Assembly: GCA_902623255.1 (NCBI GenBank)
Contig: CACNSY010000003.1
Span: 54,433-118,432, forward strand
Length of the DNA: 64,000 nucleotides
From: an uncultured Alphaproteobacteria bacterium
Lineage (GTDB): Bacteria > Pseudomonadota > Alphaproteobacteria > HIMB59 > GCA-002718135
Direction: 5' to 3'
In this document: piece by piece, positions 54,572 through 63,648 of the stretch
Layout of the letters: each line of letters begins with the position of its first letter
Position numbering within the stretch: position 1 is the stretch's first letter
The notes under the pieces: generated by a model
What the model was told of the DNA's origin: nothing
Database searches by the model: none
The model's input: the letters and a program-made list of their open reading frames with translations, nothing else
Made by a program: the position numbers and the translations under genes

Positions 54572-56067
54572 TCAATAATATTATCATAATCTTTCGTTGT
54601 TAAGTCACTGAATTTTGTAAAATTTGCATCAAAGTGCATTTTTATTGATCCAATCGGTCCGTGTCTTTGCTTAGCAATAATAATTTCAGCTTTATTATAA
54701 TTATCATTAGTTAATTGTTGCCATCTTGAAACTCTTTCGTTGTATTTTATGTCATCCTCTTCAGATTTTCTTATCGGCTCTAATCTTTCAAGATAATAAC
54801 TTTCTCTGTAAATAAACATTACAACATCTGAGTCCTGTTCAATAGTTCCGCTTTCTCTTAAATCAGATAATTGAGGTCTTTTATCTTCTCTTTGTTCAAC
54901 CTGTCTTGAAAGTTGAGATAAAGCAATTATTGGAATATTTAATTCTTTTGCAATAGATTTTAATCCTCTTGTTATTTCAGATATTTCCTGAACTCTACCA
55001 TCATTTCTTTTATTTGATGATGAAGACATTAACTGCAAATAATCTATAATTATTAAATTAATATCATATAATCGTTTTAATCTTCTTGCTCGCGCTCTTA
55101 GCATAGGTATAGTCAATACTGGATTGTCATCTATTATCAGGTTCAAATTTTCTAGTTCAGATGATGTTTTTGCAATTTTATTAAAATCATTTTTATTAAG
55201 CTCAGCTTTTCGCATTTTATCTCCAGAAATTCTTGTCTGTTCAGCTAAAATTCTTGTAGCTAATTGCTCAGATGACATTTCTAAAGAAAAGAATGCAACT
55301 TTACCCCCATCTATAATTTTTTTATTTTCAAATTCATCTTTTTCTTCTTGATATTTTATTGCACAGTTAAAAGCTATATTAGTGCCTAAGGCAGTTTTAC
55401 CCATTGACGGTCTTCCTGCTATTATTATTAAATCAGATTTATGCAACCCACCTAGTTTATTATCTAAATCTTTAAAACCTGTGGGTACACCAGCAATTTT
55501 ACCTTCTCTCTTATAGGCTTCACTTATAATTTCAACAGCACCATGCAATGCATTACCAAAATTTATAAACGATCTATCTGAATTTCCACTTTGTGATAAG
55601 TTATATAAATCATTCTCAGCATTTTCTATTAGATTTTCTGCTGTTTCATCATTATTTGAATGTGTCTCTTGTATTATATTTTGAGCAACACCAACTAAAT
55701 TTCTTTTAACATATAAATCGTAGATTATTTTACCATAATTATACGTATTTTGTGTTGAAGGAGCGCTATCTTTAAGTTGATTTAGATAATTAACCTTATT
55801 CAAATTATCATTATCATCAGGAAGATAGTTTTTAAGAGTGATTGGCGAAACTAGAATATTCTTATCCAATAAATTTTTAATAGTAGTAAAAATTATTTTA
55901 TTTGTCTCGTCTACAAAGTGATTTTCATTAAGAAAATCAGATACTTTCTCATAATTCTTATTATCCCACAAAATACAGCCAATAAGTGCTAATTCTGCAT
56001 CAGTATTTGAGAAGTTATTTTCTAAATTTTCAGTATTTTGATTTGAATTTAATAATTCAACTGACAT
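54568..56067 (-). CDS. dnaB: Replicative DNA helicase DnaB
   Basis: This hexameric replication-fork helicase has 499 residues. The N-terminal DnaG-interaction domain (DAELALIGCILWDNKNYE) precedes the RecA-like ATPase: GVPTGFKDLDNKLGGLHKSDLIIIAGRPSMGKTAL in two parts, ATRILAEQTRISGDKMR, LIIIDYLQLM and LRESGTIEQDSDVVMFIYR. No intein is present. It follows rplI, a common gene order. Confidence 0.97.
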   Translation of the reverse strand: MSVELLNSNQNTENLENNFSNTDAELALIGCILWDNKNYEKVSDFLNENHFVDETNKIIFTTIKNLLDKNILVSPITLKNYLPDDNDNLNKVNYLNQLKDSAPSTQNTYNYGKIIYDLYVKRNLVGVAQNIIQETHSNNDETAENLIENAENDLYNLSQSGNSDRSFINFGNALHGAVEIISEAYKREGKIAGVPTGFKDLDNKLGGLHKSDLIIIAGRPSMGKTALGTNIAFNCAIKYQEEKDEFENKKIIDGGKVAFFSLEMSSEQLATRILAEQTRISGDKMRKAELNKNDFNKIAKTSSELENLNLIIDDNPVLTIPMLRARARRLKRLYDINLIIIDYLQLMSSSSNKRNDGRVQEISEITRGLKSIAKELNIPIIALSQLSRQVEQREDKRPQLSDLRESGTIEQDSDVVMFIYRESYYLERLEPIRKSEEDDIKYNERVSRWQQLTNDNYNKAEIIIAKQRHGPIGSIKMHFDANFTKFSDLTTKDYDNIIE

Positions 56068-56150
56068 TAATAATCATTAAACTATCTTAAAAAAATCAAC
56101 AACAACAAGAAAAAAATTTAAGTTGATAATATATTAATAATGTGAATAAA

Positions 56151-56594
56151 TTAGTTTTTTTGAATAGTAACCGTGAACTCTTCATTAATTCCTTCATACG
56201 GATTAATTTCTATTAAATGTTCACCAATTGATTTAATTTGATTTCTTATGATTATATCATCTGACTTTACTTTTAAATTATTATTTTCAAGAAAGTCAAT
56301 AATCTCTTTTTTTGATATTGAGCCGTAAAGCTGATCTTTCTCATCAGCTTCTTTATTGAATATAATATTTAGTTTTTTTATTTCACTTAATAACTTTTTT
56401 GCATCATTTAATTTAATTTCTTCATTCTTTTTCATTTCATCTTTAATTTTTTCATAATATTCATTATTCTTTTTATTTTCTCTGAGAGCCATATTATTTG
56501 GAAAAAGGTAATTTCTTGCATAACCAGGTTTAACTGAAACCTTGTCTCCAATTTTTCCTAATTTTTTAATATTTGTAGTTAAAATTACTTTCAT
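56151..56594 (-). CDS. rplI: 50S ribosomal protein L9
   Basis: This 147-residue protein has the N-terminal signature [32 protein letters not shown] in two parts, then a long helix and the C-terminal domain. It overlaps the rpsR stop as ATGA. Confidence 0.97.
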   Translation of the reverse strand: MKVILTTNIKKLGKIGDKVSVKPGYARNYLFPNNMALRENKKNNEYYEKIKDEMKKNEEIKLNDAKKLLSEIKKLNIIFNKEADEKDQLYGSISKKEIIDFLENNNLKVKSDDIIIRNQIKSIGEHLIEINPYEGINEEFTVTIQKN

Positions 56595-56866
56595 GACGTA
56601 AATGATTTATTTGTATAGGACATCAATGATAAAAAACGAGCTCGTTTAATTGCCTTAGCTAATTCTTTTTGTTTTTTTCTTGATACACCAGTTATTCTAC
56701 TAGGAATGATTTTTCCTTTTTCTGTAATGTATCTAGATAATAGTCTAATATCTTTATAATCTATAACAGGAGATCCAGGTTGACTGAATGGACAAAATTT
56801 TTTTCTATTCTCAAATGGAGAATTTGGTCTATCTTCTTTTTTTCTATTAAATTTATTTTTTTTCAT
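56591..56866 (-). CDS. rpsR: 30S ribosomal protein S18
   Basis: This 91-residue protein has the core [19 protein letters not shown] and [23 protein letters not shown], which binds the 16S platform next to S6. It overlaps rpsF by 14 bp. Confidence 0.97.
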   Translation of the reverse strand: MKKNKFNRKKEDRPNSPFENRKKFCPFSQPGSPVIDYKDIRLLSRYITEKGKIIPSRITGVSRKKQKELAKAIKRARFLSLMSYTNKSFTS

Positions 56867-57179
56867 TGCTAAGTTTTGTTGGAAGTTCTTGATGATCTTT
56901 AACTTTAATAAAGATATATCTGATTAAATTTTCTGACTGATTTAATTCTTTACTTATTTCTTTCACTATTGATCCTGAAGTTTCAATTTGAAGAAACATG
57001 TAAAATGCTTTTTTAAATTTATTTATATTAAAACTTAAGTCCCTAAGTCCCCAATTTTCCTCATTGATGATTTTTGCTGATTTAGATTCCAATCTAGATT
57101 TGAAGCTATCTATTTCATCATTCAATGAACTGACTGATAAATCAGGACTAAATATAAGCACTACTTCAAATTTATACAT
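56853..57179 (-). CDS. rpsF: 30S ribosomal protein S6
   Basis: This 108-residue protein has [15 protein letters not shown] and [25 protein letters not shown], the S6 fold that pairs with S18. It is the first gene of the rpsF-rpsR-rplI-dnaB-alr-MMPL-cvpA run, divergent from fabD across 85 bp. Confidence 0.96.
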   Translation of the reverse strand: MYKFEVVLIFSPDLSVSSLNDEIDSFKSRLESKSAKIINEENWGLRDLSFNINKFKKAFYMFLQIETSGSIVKEISKELNQSENLIRYIFIKVKDHQELPTKLSNEKK

Positions 57180-57264
57180 ATAACTCCATGGTTTATCTTA
57201 TATTTAGAAATATAAGAGAAGTTGAACTTGCATATATTAAATTTTTAAAATAAATCAAGGATAA

Positions 57265-58176
57265 ATGACTTCAATAGTTTTTCCTGGTCAAGGTAGTCAA
57301 AGTGTAGGAATGGTAAAGGATTTCCATGATAATTTTAAAATAGCTAAATCAATTTTTGAAGAAATAGAAGATTACACCAAAATAGATATTAGAAAAATTA
57401 TATTCGAAAACTATGAAGATAAGTTAAATTTAACTCAATATACTCAAATTTGTATATTTGCTTCCTCATATGTAATTTTCAAAATAATTTGTGATGAAAA
57501 AGGTATTCTTGACAAAAAGATAAATATAATGATGGGACATTCATTAGGTGAATATACAGCCCTTGCTTGCAGTAATAAGATTGATTTAAAGGATTGCTGC
57601 TTAATACTTAAAAAAAGAGGTGAATTGATGAATAATGCTGTTTCACCTAAAAAAACTACAATGGCTGCACTTATTGGAAAAGATTCTATTTCGGTACAGA
57701 AGATAATTAATGATAATGATTTAAATTTAGAAATTGCAAACGATAACTCGAATATACAAATTGTAATATCTGGAGATGTTCATGAAATAGAAAATAGTAG
57801 AGAATTATTTTTAAAAAATGATATTAAAAAATTTGTGACTCTAAATGTATCTGCTGCTTTTCATAGTAAATATATGATTAAAGCACAAGAAGAATTAGCC
57901 TTAGAAATTGAAAATTTAATTTTTAAAGAAAATGAAATAAAGATTATTTCTAATTATGATGCAAATATTTATAATGATACTCTTTCAATAAGAAAAAATT
58001 TACAAAAGCAAATGGCTAATAGGGTTAATTGGACACAAAGTATAAAAAAACTTGAAGAAATTGGTGAAAATAAAATAATAGAAATTGGACCTAATAAAGT
58101 ATTAAGTGGTTTAATAAAAAGAATCTCAAATAAATTTGATATTATTTCATTTAACCAAATTTCAGATTTAAATTAA
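57265..58176 (+). CDS. fabD: Malonyl-CoA:ACP transacylase
   Basis: This 303-residue enzyme loads malonate onto ACP. FPGQGSQSVGM is at the start, the nucleophile in MMGHSLGEYTALAC at about 90-103 and the histidine in LNVSAAFHSKYM. GPNKVLSGLIKRI closes the protein. fabG begins directly after its stop. Confidence 0.96.
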   Translation: MTSIVFPGQGSQSVGMVKDFHDNFKIAKSIFEEIEDYTKIDIRKIIFENYEDKLNLTQYTQICIFASSYVIFKIICDEKGILDKKINIMMGHSLGEYTALACSNKIDLKDCCLILKKRGELMNNAVSPKKTTMAALIGKDSISVQKIINDNDLNLEIANDNSNIQIVISGDVHEIENSRELFLKNDIKKFVTLNVSAAFHSKYMIKAQEELALEIENLIFKENEIKIISNYDANIYNDTLSIRKNLQKQMANRVNWTQSIKKLEEIGENKIIEIGPNKVLSGLIKRISNKFDIISFNQISDLN

Positions 58177-58908
58177 ATGAATAGAAATAAAAAAATATTT
58201 GTAACTGGTGCATCTGGAGGTATAGGTTCAGCAATTTGTGACAAATTTGTAAATAAAAATTTTACACTTGTCGTTACTTCATCTTCTGATGAAAAGATTT
58301 TATATTTAAAAAATAAATACGGAGAAGATCATTATTATTACAAAGTTAATTTTTCTAATTCAGAAAACTTGCAAGAATGTTTAAATCAAATATCTAACGA
58401 GCATAAAGATATCTCAGTGATTGCAAATAATGCTGGTAAAACACATGATAGTCTCATCTTTAGAATGAAAAATGAACAATGGTCAGATGTAATACAGACT
58501 AATCTTAATTCAAATTATCAAATTATTAAATCTTTATTACCAAATATGCTATCTAATAAATATGGAAAAATCATTGGCATTGCCTCCATAGTTGGTTCAA
58601 CTGGCAATCCAGGTCAGGCAAATTACGTTGCATCTAAATCGGGTCTTGTAGGTCTTTATAAATCAATTGCACTGGAAGTTGCAAAAAGAAATATTAATGT
58701 AAACATAATTTCTCCAGGTTTTATATCAACATCTATGACTGAAAAATTAAATGCAGATCAAAAGAAAAATTATTTATCAAGAATTCCTATGATGAGATTC
58801 GGCGACCCTCAAGAAATTGCTAATCTAGTATATTTTTTATCAACAGACGATTCCGCATACATAACTGGTCAAAATATTCATATCAATGGTGGTATGTTAA
58901 TGGTTTAA
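58177..58908 (+). CDS. fabG: 3-oxoacyl-ACP reductase
   Basis: This 243-residue short-chain dehydrogenase reduces 3-oxoacyl-ACP with NADPH. FVTGASGGIGSAICDKF is the nucleotide-binding loop, NNAGKTHDSL follows, and the Ser-Tyr-Lys triad is in GIASIVGSTGNPGQANYVASKSG. TGQNIHINGGMLMV is the usual C-terminus. Confidence 0.96.
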   Translation: MNRNKKIFVTGASGGIGSAICDKFVNKNFTLVVTSSSDEKILYLKNKYGEDHYYYKVNFSNSENLQECLNQISNEHKDISVIANNAGKTHDSLIFRMKNEQWSDVIQTNLNSNYQIIKSLLPNMLSNKYGKIIGIASIVGSTGNPGQANYVASKSGLVGLYKSIALEVAKRNINVNIISPGFISTSMTEKLNADQKKNYLSRIPMMRFGDPQEIANLVYFLSTDDSAYITGQNIHINGGMLMV

Positions 58909-58912
58909 ATTG

Positions 58913-58940
58913 TTGACATACAATGAAATAATAATCTAAA
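58913..58940 (+). promoter_or_regulatory. Candidate promoter for acpP
   Basis: TTGACA (58913-58918), 16 bases, then TCTAAA (58935-58940) lie between fabG and acpP. A good AGGAG site (58951-58955) precedes the acpP ATG. It may give acyl carrier protein extra transcription. Confidence 0.4.
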
Positions 58941-58961
58941 AGAAATTATAAGGAGAAAAAT

Positions 58962-59195
58962 ATGAGTGAAATACAAGACGATGTAAAAAAAATTGTTGTA
59001 GATCATTTGGGTATTGACGAGTCAAAAGTTATTCCTGAAGCAAAATTCATAGATGATTTAGGTGCCGATAGTTTAGATACAGTAGAATTAGTAATGGCTT
59101 TTGAGGAAAAATTTGGAATTGAAATTCCAGATGATGCTGCTGAGACAATCCAAACTGTTCAAAATGCTATAGATTATATTCAAAGTAAAAAATAA
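58962..59195 (+). CDS. acpP: Acyl carrier protein
   Basis: This 77-residue acidic carrier has the phosphopantetheine serine in [17 protein letters not shown] at residue 37 or near, then [16 protein letters not shown]. It carries growing acyl chains. A clear Shine-Dalgarno site and a candidate promoter precede it. Confidence 0.97.
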   Translation: MSEIQDDVKKIVVDHLGIDESKVIPEAKFIDDLGADSLDTVELVMAFEEKFGIEIPDDAAETIQTVQNAIDYIQSKK

Positions 59196-59211
59196 ATCTT
59201 AGTATAATTAA

Positions 59212-60462
59212 ATGAGAAGAGTTGTTGTTACAGGTATGGGTTTACTGACATCTCTTGGCAATAATATTGATACTTCGTGGGATAATTTAATTAATAAAAA
59301 GTCTGGTATTAAGAAAATCGATCACTTTGATGTATCCAATCTACCAGCTAAGATCGCTGGTTATATAAATAATAATTCAGATGACAAAGATTATTTTAAT
59401 AAATCCTCCATTTTAGATGCAAGAGATATTAATAGAAATGATAGATTCATTCAGTACGGTATTGTTGCTGCAAAAATGGCAATAGATGATTCTGGGTTAA
59501 ATAATATTAGTGAGGAAGAAAAACTTAGAATTGGAGTTTCTGTTGGATCTGGCATTGGTGGACTTGAAACTATATATGAAGGATCATTAACTATAAATAA
59601 TGATCAGCCGAGAAAACTATCTCCATTTTTTATACCTTCATCACTAGTAAATCTTCTGTCAGGACAAATTTCAATTAAATATGGTTTTAAAGGACCAAAT
59701 CATTCTGTTGTAACAGCATGTGCAACTGGAGCTCATTCTATTGGAGATGCAGGTGAAATGATAAAAAGAGGAGCTGCTGATATAATGATTGCAGGTGGCT
59801 CTGAAGCAGCTGTTTGTAAATTGGGTATTGCTGGTTTTTGTGCTGCAAGAAGTCTTAGTACATCTTACAATAATTCACCCCATGAAGCATCAAGACCTTG
59901 GGATAAAGATAGAGATGGATTTGTTATGGGAGAAGGTGCAGGTATATTAATACTTGAAGAAATGGAAAATGCAAAAAAAAGGGGGGCTAAGATATATGCT
60001 GAATTAGTAGGTTATGGAATGTCTGGAGATGCTCATCATATTACATCACCTGCTGAAGATGGTGATGGTGGCTACAGAGCTATGAAGGCAGCATTAGATA
60101 TGGCTAAAATAGATACAGACAGAATTGATTATATAAACGCTCATGGAACATCTACTGTAAAGGGTGATGAAATAGAACTTAATGCTATTTCTAGATTATT
60201 TAAACATAACATATATGTAAGTTCAACAAAATCATCTATTGGCCATCTTCTCGGTGCTGCTGGAAGTGTTGAGGCAATTTTTTCAATTTTGTCACTAAAT
60301 AATAATATTTTACCAGCTACATTAAATTTAAATAATCCAATAGAGACAAGTAATATTAATTTAATTCCAAAATCACCTCTAGAAAAAAATATTTCATTTG
60401 CATTAAGTAATTCATTTGGATTTGGAGGAACTAATACTGCATTATTATTTAAAAATATTTAG
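59212..60462 (+). CDS. fabF: 3-oxoacyl-ACP synthase II
   Basis: This 416-residue condensing enzyme has the Cys-His-His triad in VVTACATGAHSIGDA, NAHGTSTVKGDEIE and KSSIGHLLGAAGSVEA. GFGGTNTALLFK closes the protein. It elongates acyl-ACP and adjusts fatty-acid composition. The mltG start lies inside its last 16 codons. Confidence 0.96.
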   Translation: MRRVVVTGMGLLTSLGNNIDTSWDNLINKKSGIKKIDHFDVSNLPAKIAGYINNNSDDKDYFNKSSILDARDINRNDRFIQYGIVAAKMAIDDSGLNNISEEEKLRIGVSVGSGIGGLETIYEGSLTINNDQPRKLSPFFIPSSLVNLLSGQISIKYGFKGPNHSVVTACATGAHSIGDAGEMIKRGAADIMIAGGSEAAVCKLGIAGFCAARSLSTSYNNSPHEASRPWDKDRDGFVMGEGAGILILEEMENAKKRGAKIYAELVGYGMSGDAHHITSPAEDGDGGYRAMKAALDMAKIDTDRIDYINAHGTSTVKGDEIELNAISRLFKHNIYVSSTKSSIGHLLGAAGSVEAIFSILSLNNNILPATLNLNNPIETSNINLIPKSPLEKNISFALSNSFGFGGTNTALLFKNI

Positions 60463-61384
60463 TTTCTCATTAATAGCTATTTTTCTTTCTACTTCTATTT
60501 ATATTTCATATGTTTTTAATAAAAAAATTAAATTAAATGATAATCCTATAAAAATTGAAAAAGGAGAAAAAATAGAGAATATTATTATTAAAAATATTAA
60601 TAATTACAGTACTTTAGATCTGGTAATTATTAAAATTTATATAAAAATAAATCATATTATTAATAAAAAAATTATTCACTATGGGGATTTTGATATAAGT
60701 GATGTCTCCTCTTTTTTTGAATTTGTAAATACAATATCTCAACCCAGTAATATATTAAATAAAATTACAATTGTAGAAGGCTGGTCTAAAAAACAATTAA
60801 ATTTAGAATTGTCTAAACATTTTAGAGATTTTCGTACAATTCCATATGAAAATATTATGGCTGATACATATTTTTTTCAAAATAATATTAGTTTTGAAAC
60901 CTTTTTAAAAAAACTTAAAAAAGACAAAAAAGACTATATTGCAACATACCAAAATAATGAAATATTAAATAAATTTAATCTAATTGAAATTATGACTATT
61001 GGTTCGTTGTTAGAAAAGGAAGGTTTAGATTACGAGGATAAAAAATTAATTTCTTCAGTAATTTATAATCGACTAAATAAAAAAATGAAATTACAAATCG
61101 ATGCAACTGTAATATATTCTTTAACAAATGGTAAATATGATTTAGATAGGAAATTACTTAAAAGTGATTTGAAGATTAATCATCTATTTAATACATATTT
61201 ACATAAAGGCTTGCCTCCAAAGCCAATATCATACGTAGGTAGTAAAACTTTAGATATACTATTCGAAAATTATAAGACAGATTATTTGTTTTATTTTTTT
61301 GATAATTCTTTAAATAGACATATATTTTCTAAAACTTTTAAAGAACACAAAAAGAGATTAAATGAGTACAGAAATAGAAAATAA
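60416..61384 (+). CDS. mltG: Endolytic peptidoglycan transglycosylase MltG
   Basis: This 322-residue protein has one N-terminal membrane helix (about 15-35, KIFSFSLIAIFLSTSIYIS) and the YceG/MltG domain with the catalytic glutamate in MTIGSLLEKEG and VIYNRLNKKMKLQIDATVIYSL. It terminates nascent glycan strands. No ATG is usable; TTG at 60416 or 60422 are the candidate starts, overlapping fabF. Position after fabF is typical in alphaproteobacteria. Confidence 0.88.
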   Translation: MDLEELILHYYLKIFSFSLIAIFLSTSIYISYVFNKKIKLNDNPIKIEKGEKIENIIIKNINNYSTLDLVIIKIYIKINHIINKKIIHYGDFDISDVSSFFEFVNTISQPSNILNKITIVEGWSKKQLNLELSKHFRDFRTIPYENIMADTYFFQNNISFETFLKKLKKDKKDYIATYQNNEILNKFNLIEIMTIGSLLEKEGLDYEDKKLISSVIYNRLNKKMKLQIDATVIYSLTNGKYDLDRKLLKSDLKINHLFNTYLHKGLPPKPISYVGSKTLDILFENYKTDYLFYFFDNSLNRHIFSKTFKEHKKRLNEYRNRK

Positions 61385-61991
61385 ATTAATTATCATTTCT
61401 TCACCTTCTGGTGCTGGAAAAACAACATTATGTAAATTGCTTATAAAAAAAATGAAAAACATTAATCTATCTATTTCGTATACTTCTAGAAATAAAAGAT
61501 TAAATGAAATTAATGGAAAAGACTATTTCTTTGTAAGTAAAAAAAAATTTGAAAGTTTAAAAAAAAAGAATTTTTTTATAGAAACTGCAACTAATTTTAA
61601 TAATTTATATGGCTCACCAATTAGAAATATTACTTCGTCTAAAAAAAATAAAAAACATATTTTATTTGACATAGATTGGAAAGGCGCAAGAAAGATAAGA
61701 AAAAGATATAAAAAAAATGATATAATAGATTTTTTTATATTACCACCTTCAAAATCTGAGCTTAAAAGAAGATTGGTGAAAAGAGGTAGAGATAATAACA
61801 AGGAAATAAAGCTTAGACTTTCATATGCTATTGATGAAATGAAACACTATAATGAATACAAATACGTTTTAATTAATGAAAAAGTACATAATACAGTTAG
61901 AGAAATAAAAAGAATTATTGAGTACCATGAGTTAATTATTGCTCAAAAAAAATTTCTAACTACTAAAATAAAAAAAATTATAAATAGCTAA
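61362..61991 (+). CDS. gmk: Guanylate kinase
   Basis: This 209-residue kinase converts GMP to GDP. The P-loop is ISSPSGAGKTTLCKLL, followed by SISYTSRNKR, GKDYFFVSKKKF and ILFDIDWKGARKIRK. It overlaps mltG by 23 bp and the convergent rsmA by 36 bp, the longest coding overlap in the window. Confidence 0.95.
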   Translation: MSTEIENKLIIISSPSGAGKTTLCKLLIKKMKNINLSISYTSRNKRLNEINGKDYFFVSKKKFESLKKKNFFIETATNFNNLYGSPIRNITSSKKNKKHILFDIDWKGARKIRKRYKKNDIIDFFILPPSKSELKRRLVKRGRDNNKEIKLRLSYAIDEMKHYNEYKYVLINEKVHNTVREIKRIIEYHELIIAQKKFLTTKIKKIINS

Positions 61992-62687
61992 TAAATCATC
62001 AATATTTAATTGGTCAACTCTTTTATTTAACGTTTCATTTTCAGTTTTAATTTTTAAATTATTATAAATTTTTTTTCTTACATTCTTAAAAACAATTTTT
62101 GAAAAATTTATAGCATTTTGTAAATCAATATTATTTTTTTTAAATACAAATTTCACTACTGTAGATTGCACCTTTGGTTTTGGTATAAATACTTTGGAAG
62201 AAACATCAAAACATCGAGTAAAAGTAGAAACAACTTTTGTTAAAAATTTATATTTATTCATTTTTGCTAAATTATAATCAAATTTATATGCCACTTCCCT
62301 TTGAATCATTAAAATCATTATGGAAATATTTTTATTATAATTGAATAAATATAAAATAATTTTTGTAGAAATATTATAAGGCAAGTTTGATATAATTATT
62401 AAATTTTGAAAATTACTTAAATTATATTTTAGAATATCATCACCATCAATTTTGATTTTTTTATTATATTTATATTTTTCATATAAAATGTTTCTTAATT
62501 TATAATCCTTTTCAATTAAAATGATTTTTTTAGGATTTTTCTCTAAAATATGGTCTGTTAAAAAACCATGACCAGGTCCTATTTCTAGTATAATCTTATT
62601 ATATACATCAGTTTGATCAATAATTTTTTTAGAAATATTTTTATCAATTAAAAAATTTTGACTTAGTGATTTTTTAGCTCTTATCAT
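61956..62687 (-). CDS. rsmA: 16S rRNA dimethyladenosine transferase
   Basis: This 243-residue enzyme (KsgA) dimethylates A1518 and A1519. KKSLSQNFLIDKNISKKI at the start, LEIGPGHGFLTDHIL (AdoMet site) and IISNLPYNISTKII (catalytic NLPY) are clear. It is slightly short at the C-terminus. It overlaps pdxA by 14 bp in the usual surA-pdxA-rsmA order. Confidence 0.95.
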   Translation of the reverse strand: MIRAKKSLSQNFLIDKNISKKIIDQTDVYNKIILEIGPGHGFLTDHILEKNPKKIILIEKDYKLRNILYEKYKYNKKIKIDGDDILKYNLSNFQNLIIISNLPYNISTKIILYLFNYNKNISIMILMIQREVAYKFDYNLAKMNKYKFLTKVVSTFTRCFDVSSKVFIPKPKVQSTVVKFVFKKNNIDLQNAINFSKIVFKNVRKKIYNNLKIKTENETLNKRVDQLNIDDLLAIYNFFYFSS

Positions 62688-63648
62688 TAATCATTCTATT
62701 TTTATAAATTTTCTTAATTAATTTATAGCAATTAATAAATGATTTATTTGAAATATCATCTGAACCAATTAAATTATAAGCTGTTCCATGATCTGGGGAA
62801 GTTCTAATAATATCTAAGTTCCCAGTATAATTTACACCAGAAAATTGACTTATATATTTGAATGGAATTAATGCTTGATCATGATAAATAAAAATAAAAC
62901 AATCATATTTACTTAAATTATTTTTGATTAATAAACTATCTGCAGAGTATGGGCCTGATATATTTACATTTACATTTTGAAGTTTTTTTACAACAGGAAT
63001 AATATAATTGATTTCTTCTTTACCTATTTTGCCATTTTCACCTGAATGAGGATTAAATCCAGAAATGACTATTTTAGGTTTTTTAATATTGAAATCAATT
63101 TTTAATGTATTATTAATATTATAAATTTGATTGAATAAAAATTTTTTATTTTTTATAAAACGTGAAATTTTATTCACTTCTATATGAGTTGTTAAAGGTG
63201 AGATAATAATTTTTTTATGATATAATATCATATTAACATTTTCTTTTTTATTTATCTTTTGAAAAAACTCTGTATGGCCAATAAATTTTTTATCTATTTT
63301 GTTTATTATTTTATCTTTACTAAGTGGAAGAGTTATCATACCAATACAAGTCTTGTTGATACAAAATTTATATGCATACTTTAATGATTTATAGGTATTA
63401 TCATCCAAAGAATTCGCATTAAATGAAAATATATTAATTCTTTTTTTTGAGAAATTTATATTAGATAAATTTTTATTTATTTTATTCAACTTTAATTTTA
63501 ATTTATTTTTTACTAAATATTTTTTAAAAATTTCAATATTTGAAAATAAAATAAAATTATTTATTTCGTTATTTCTCCATGAATTTAATAAAATTTTAAT
63601 TCCTATTCCATTAATATCACCAATCGTAATTGCAATCGCTTTATTCAT
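62674..63648 (-). CDS. pdxA: 4-hydroxythreonine-4-phosphate dehydrogenase
   Basis: This 324-residue enzyme works in pyridoxal phosphate synthesis. ITIGDINGIGIKI at the start and the metal-binding histidines in FIGHTEFFQK, IYHDQALIPFKY and RTSPDHGTAYNLIG are present, as is SGFNPHSGENG. It overlaps the upstream surA-like gene by 8 bp. Confidence 0.94.
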   Translation of the reverse strand: MNKAIAITIGDINGIGIKILLNSWRNNEINNFILFSNIEIFKKYLVKNKLKLKLNKINKNLSNINFSKKRINIFSFNANSLDDNTYKSLKYAYKFCINKTCIGMITLPLSKDKIINKIDKKFIGHTEFFQKINKKENVNMILYHKKIIISPLTTHIEVNKISRFIKNKKFLFNQIYNINNTLKIDFNIKKPKIVISGFNPHSGENGKIGKEEINYIIPVVKKLQNVNVNISGPYSADSLLIKNNLSKYDCFIFIYHDQALIPFKYISQFSGVNYTGNLDIIRTSPDHGTAYNLIGSDDISNKSFINCYKLIKKIYKNRMINDKS

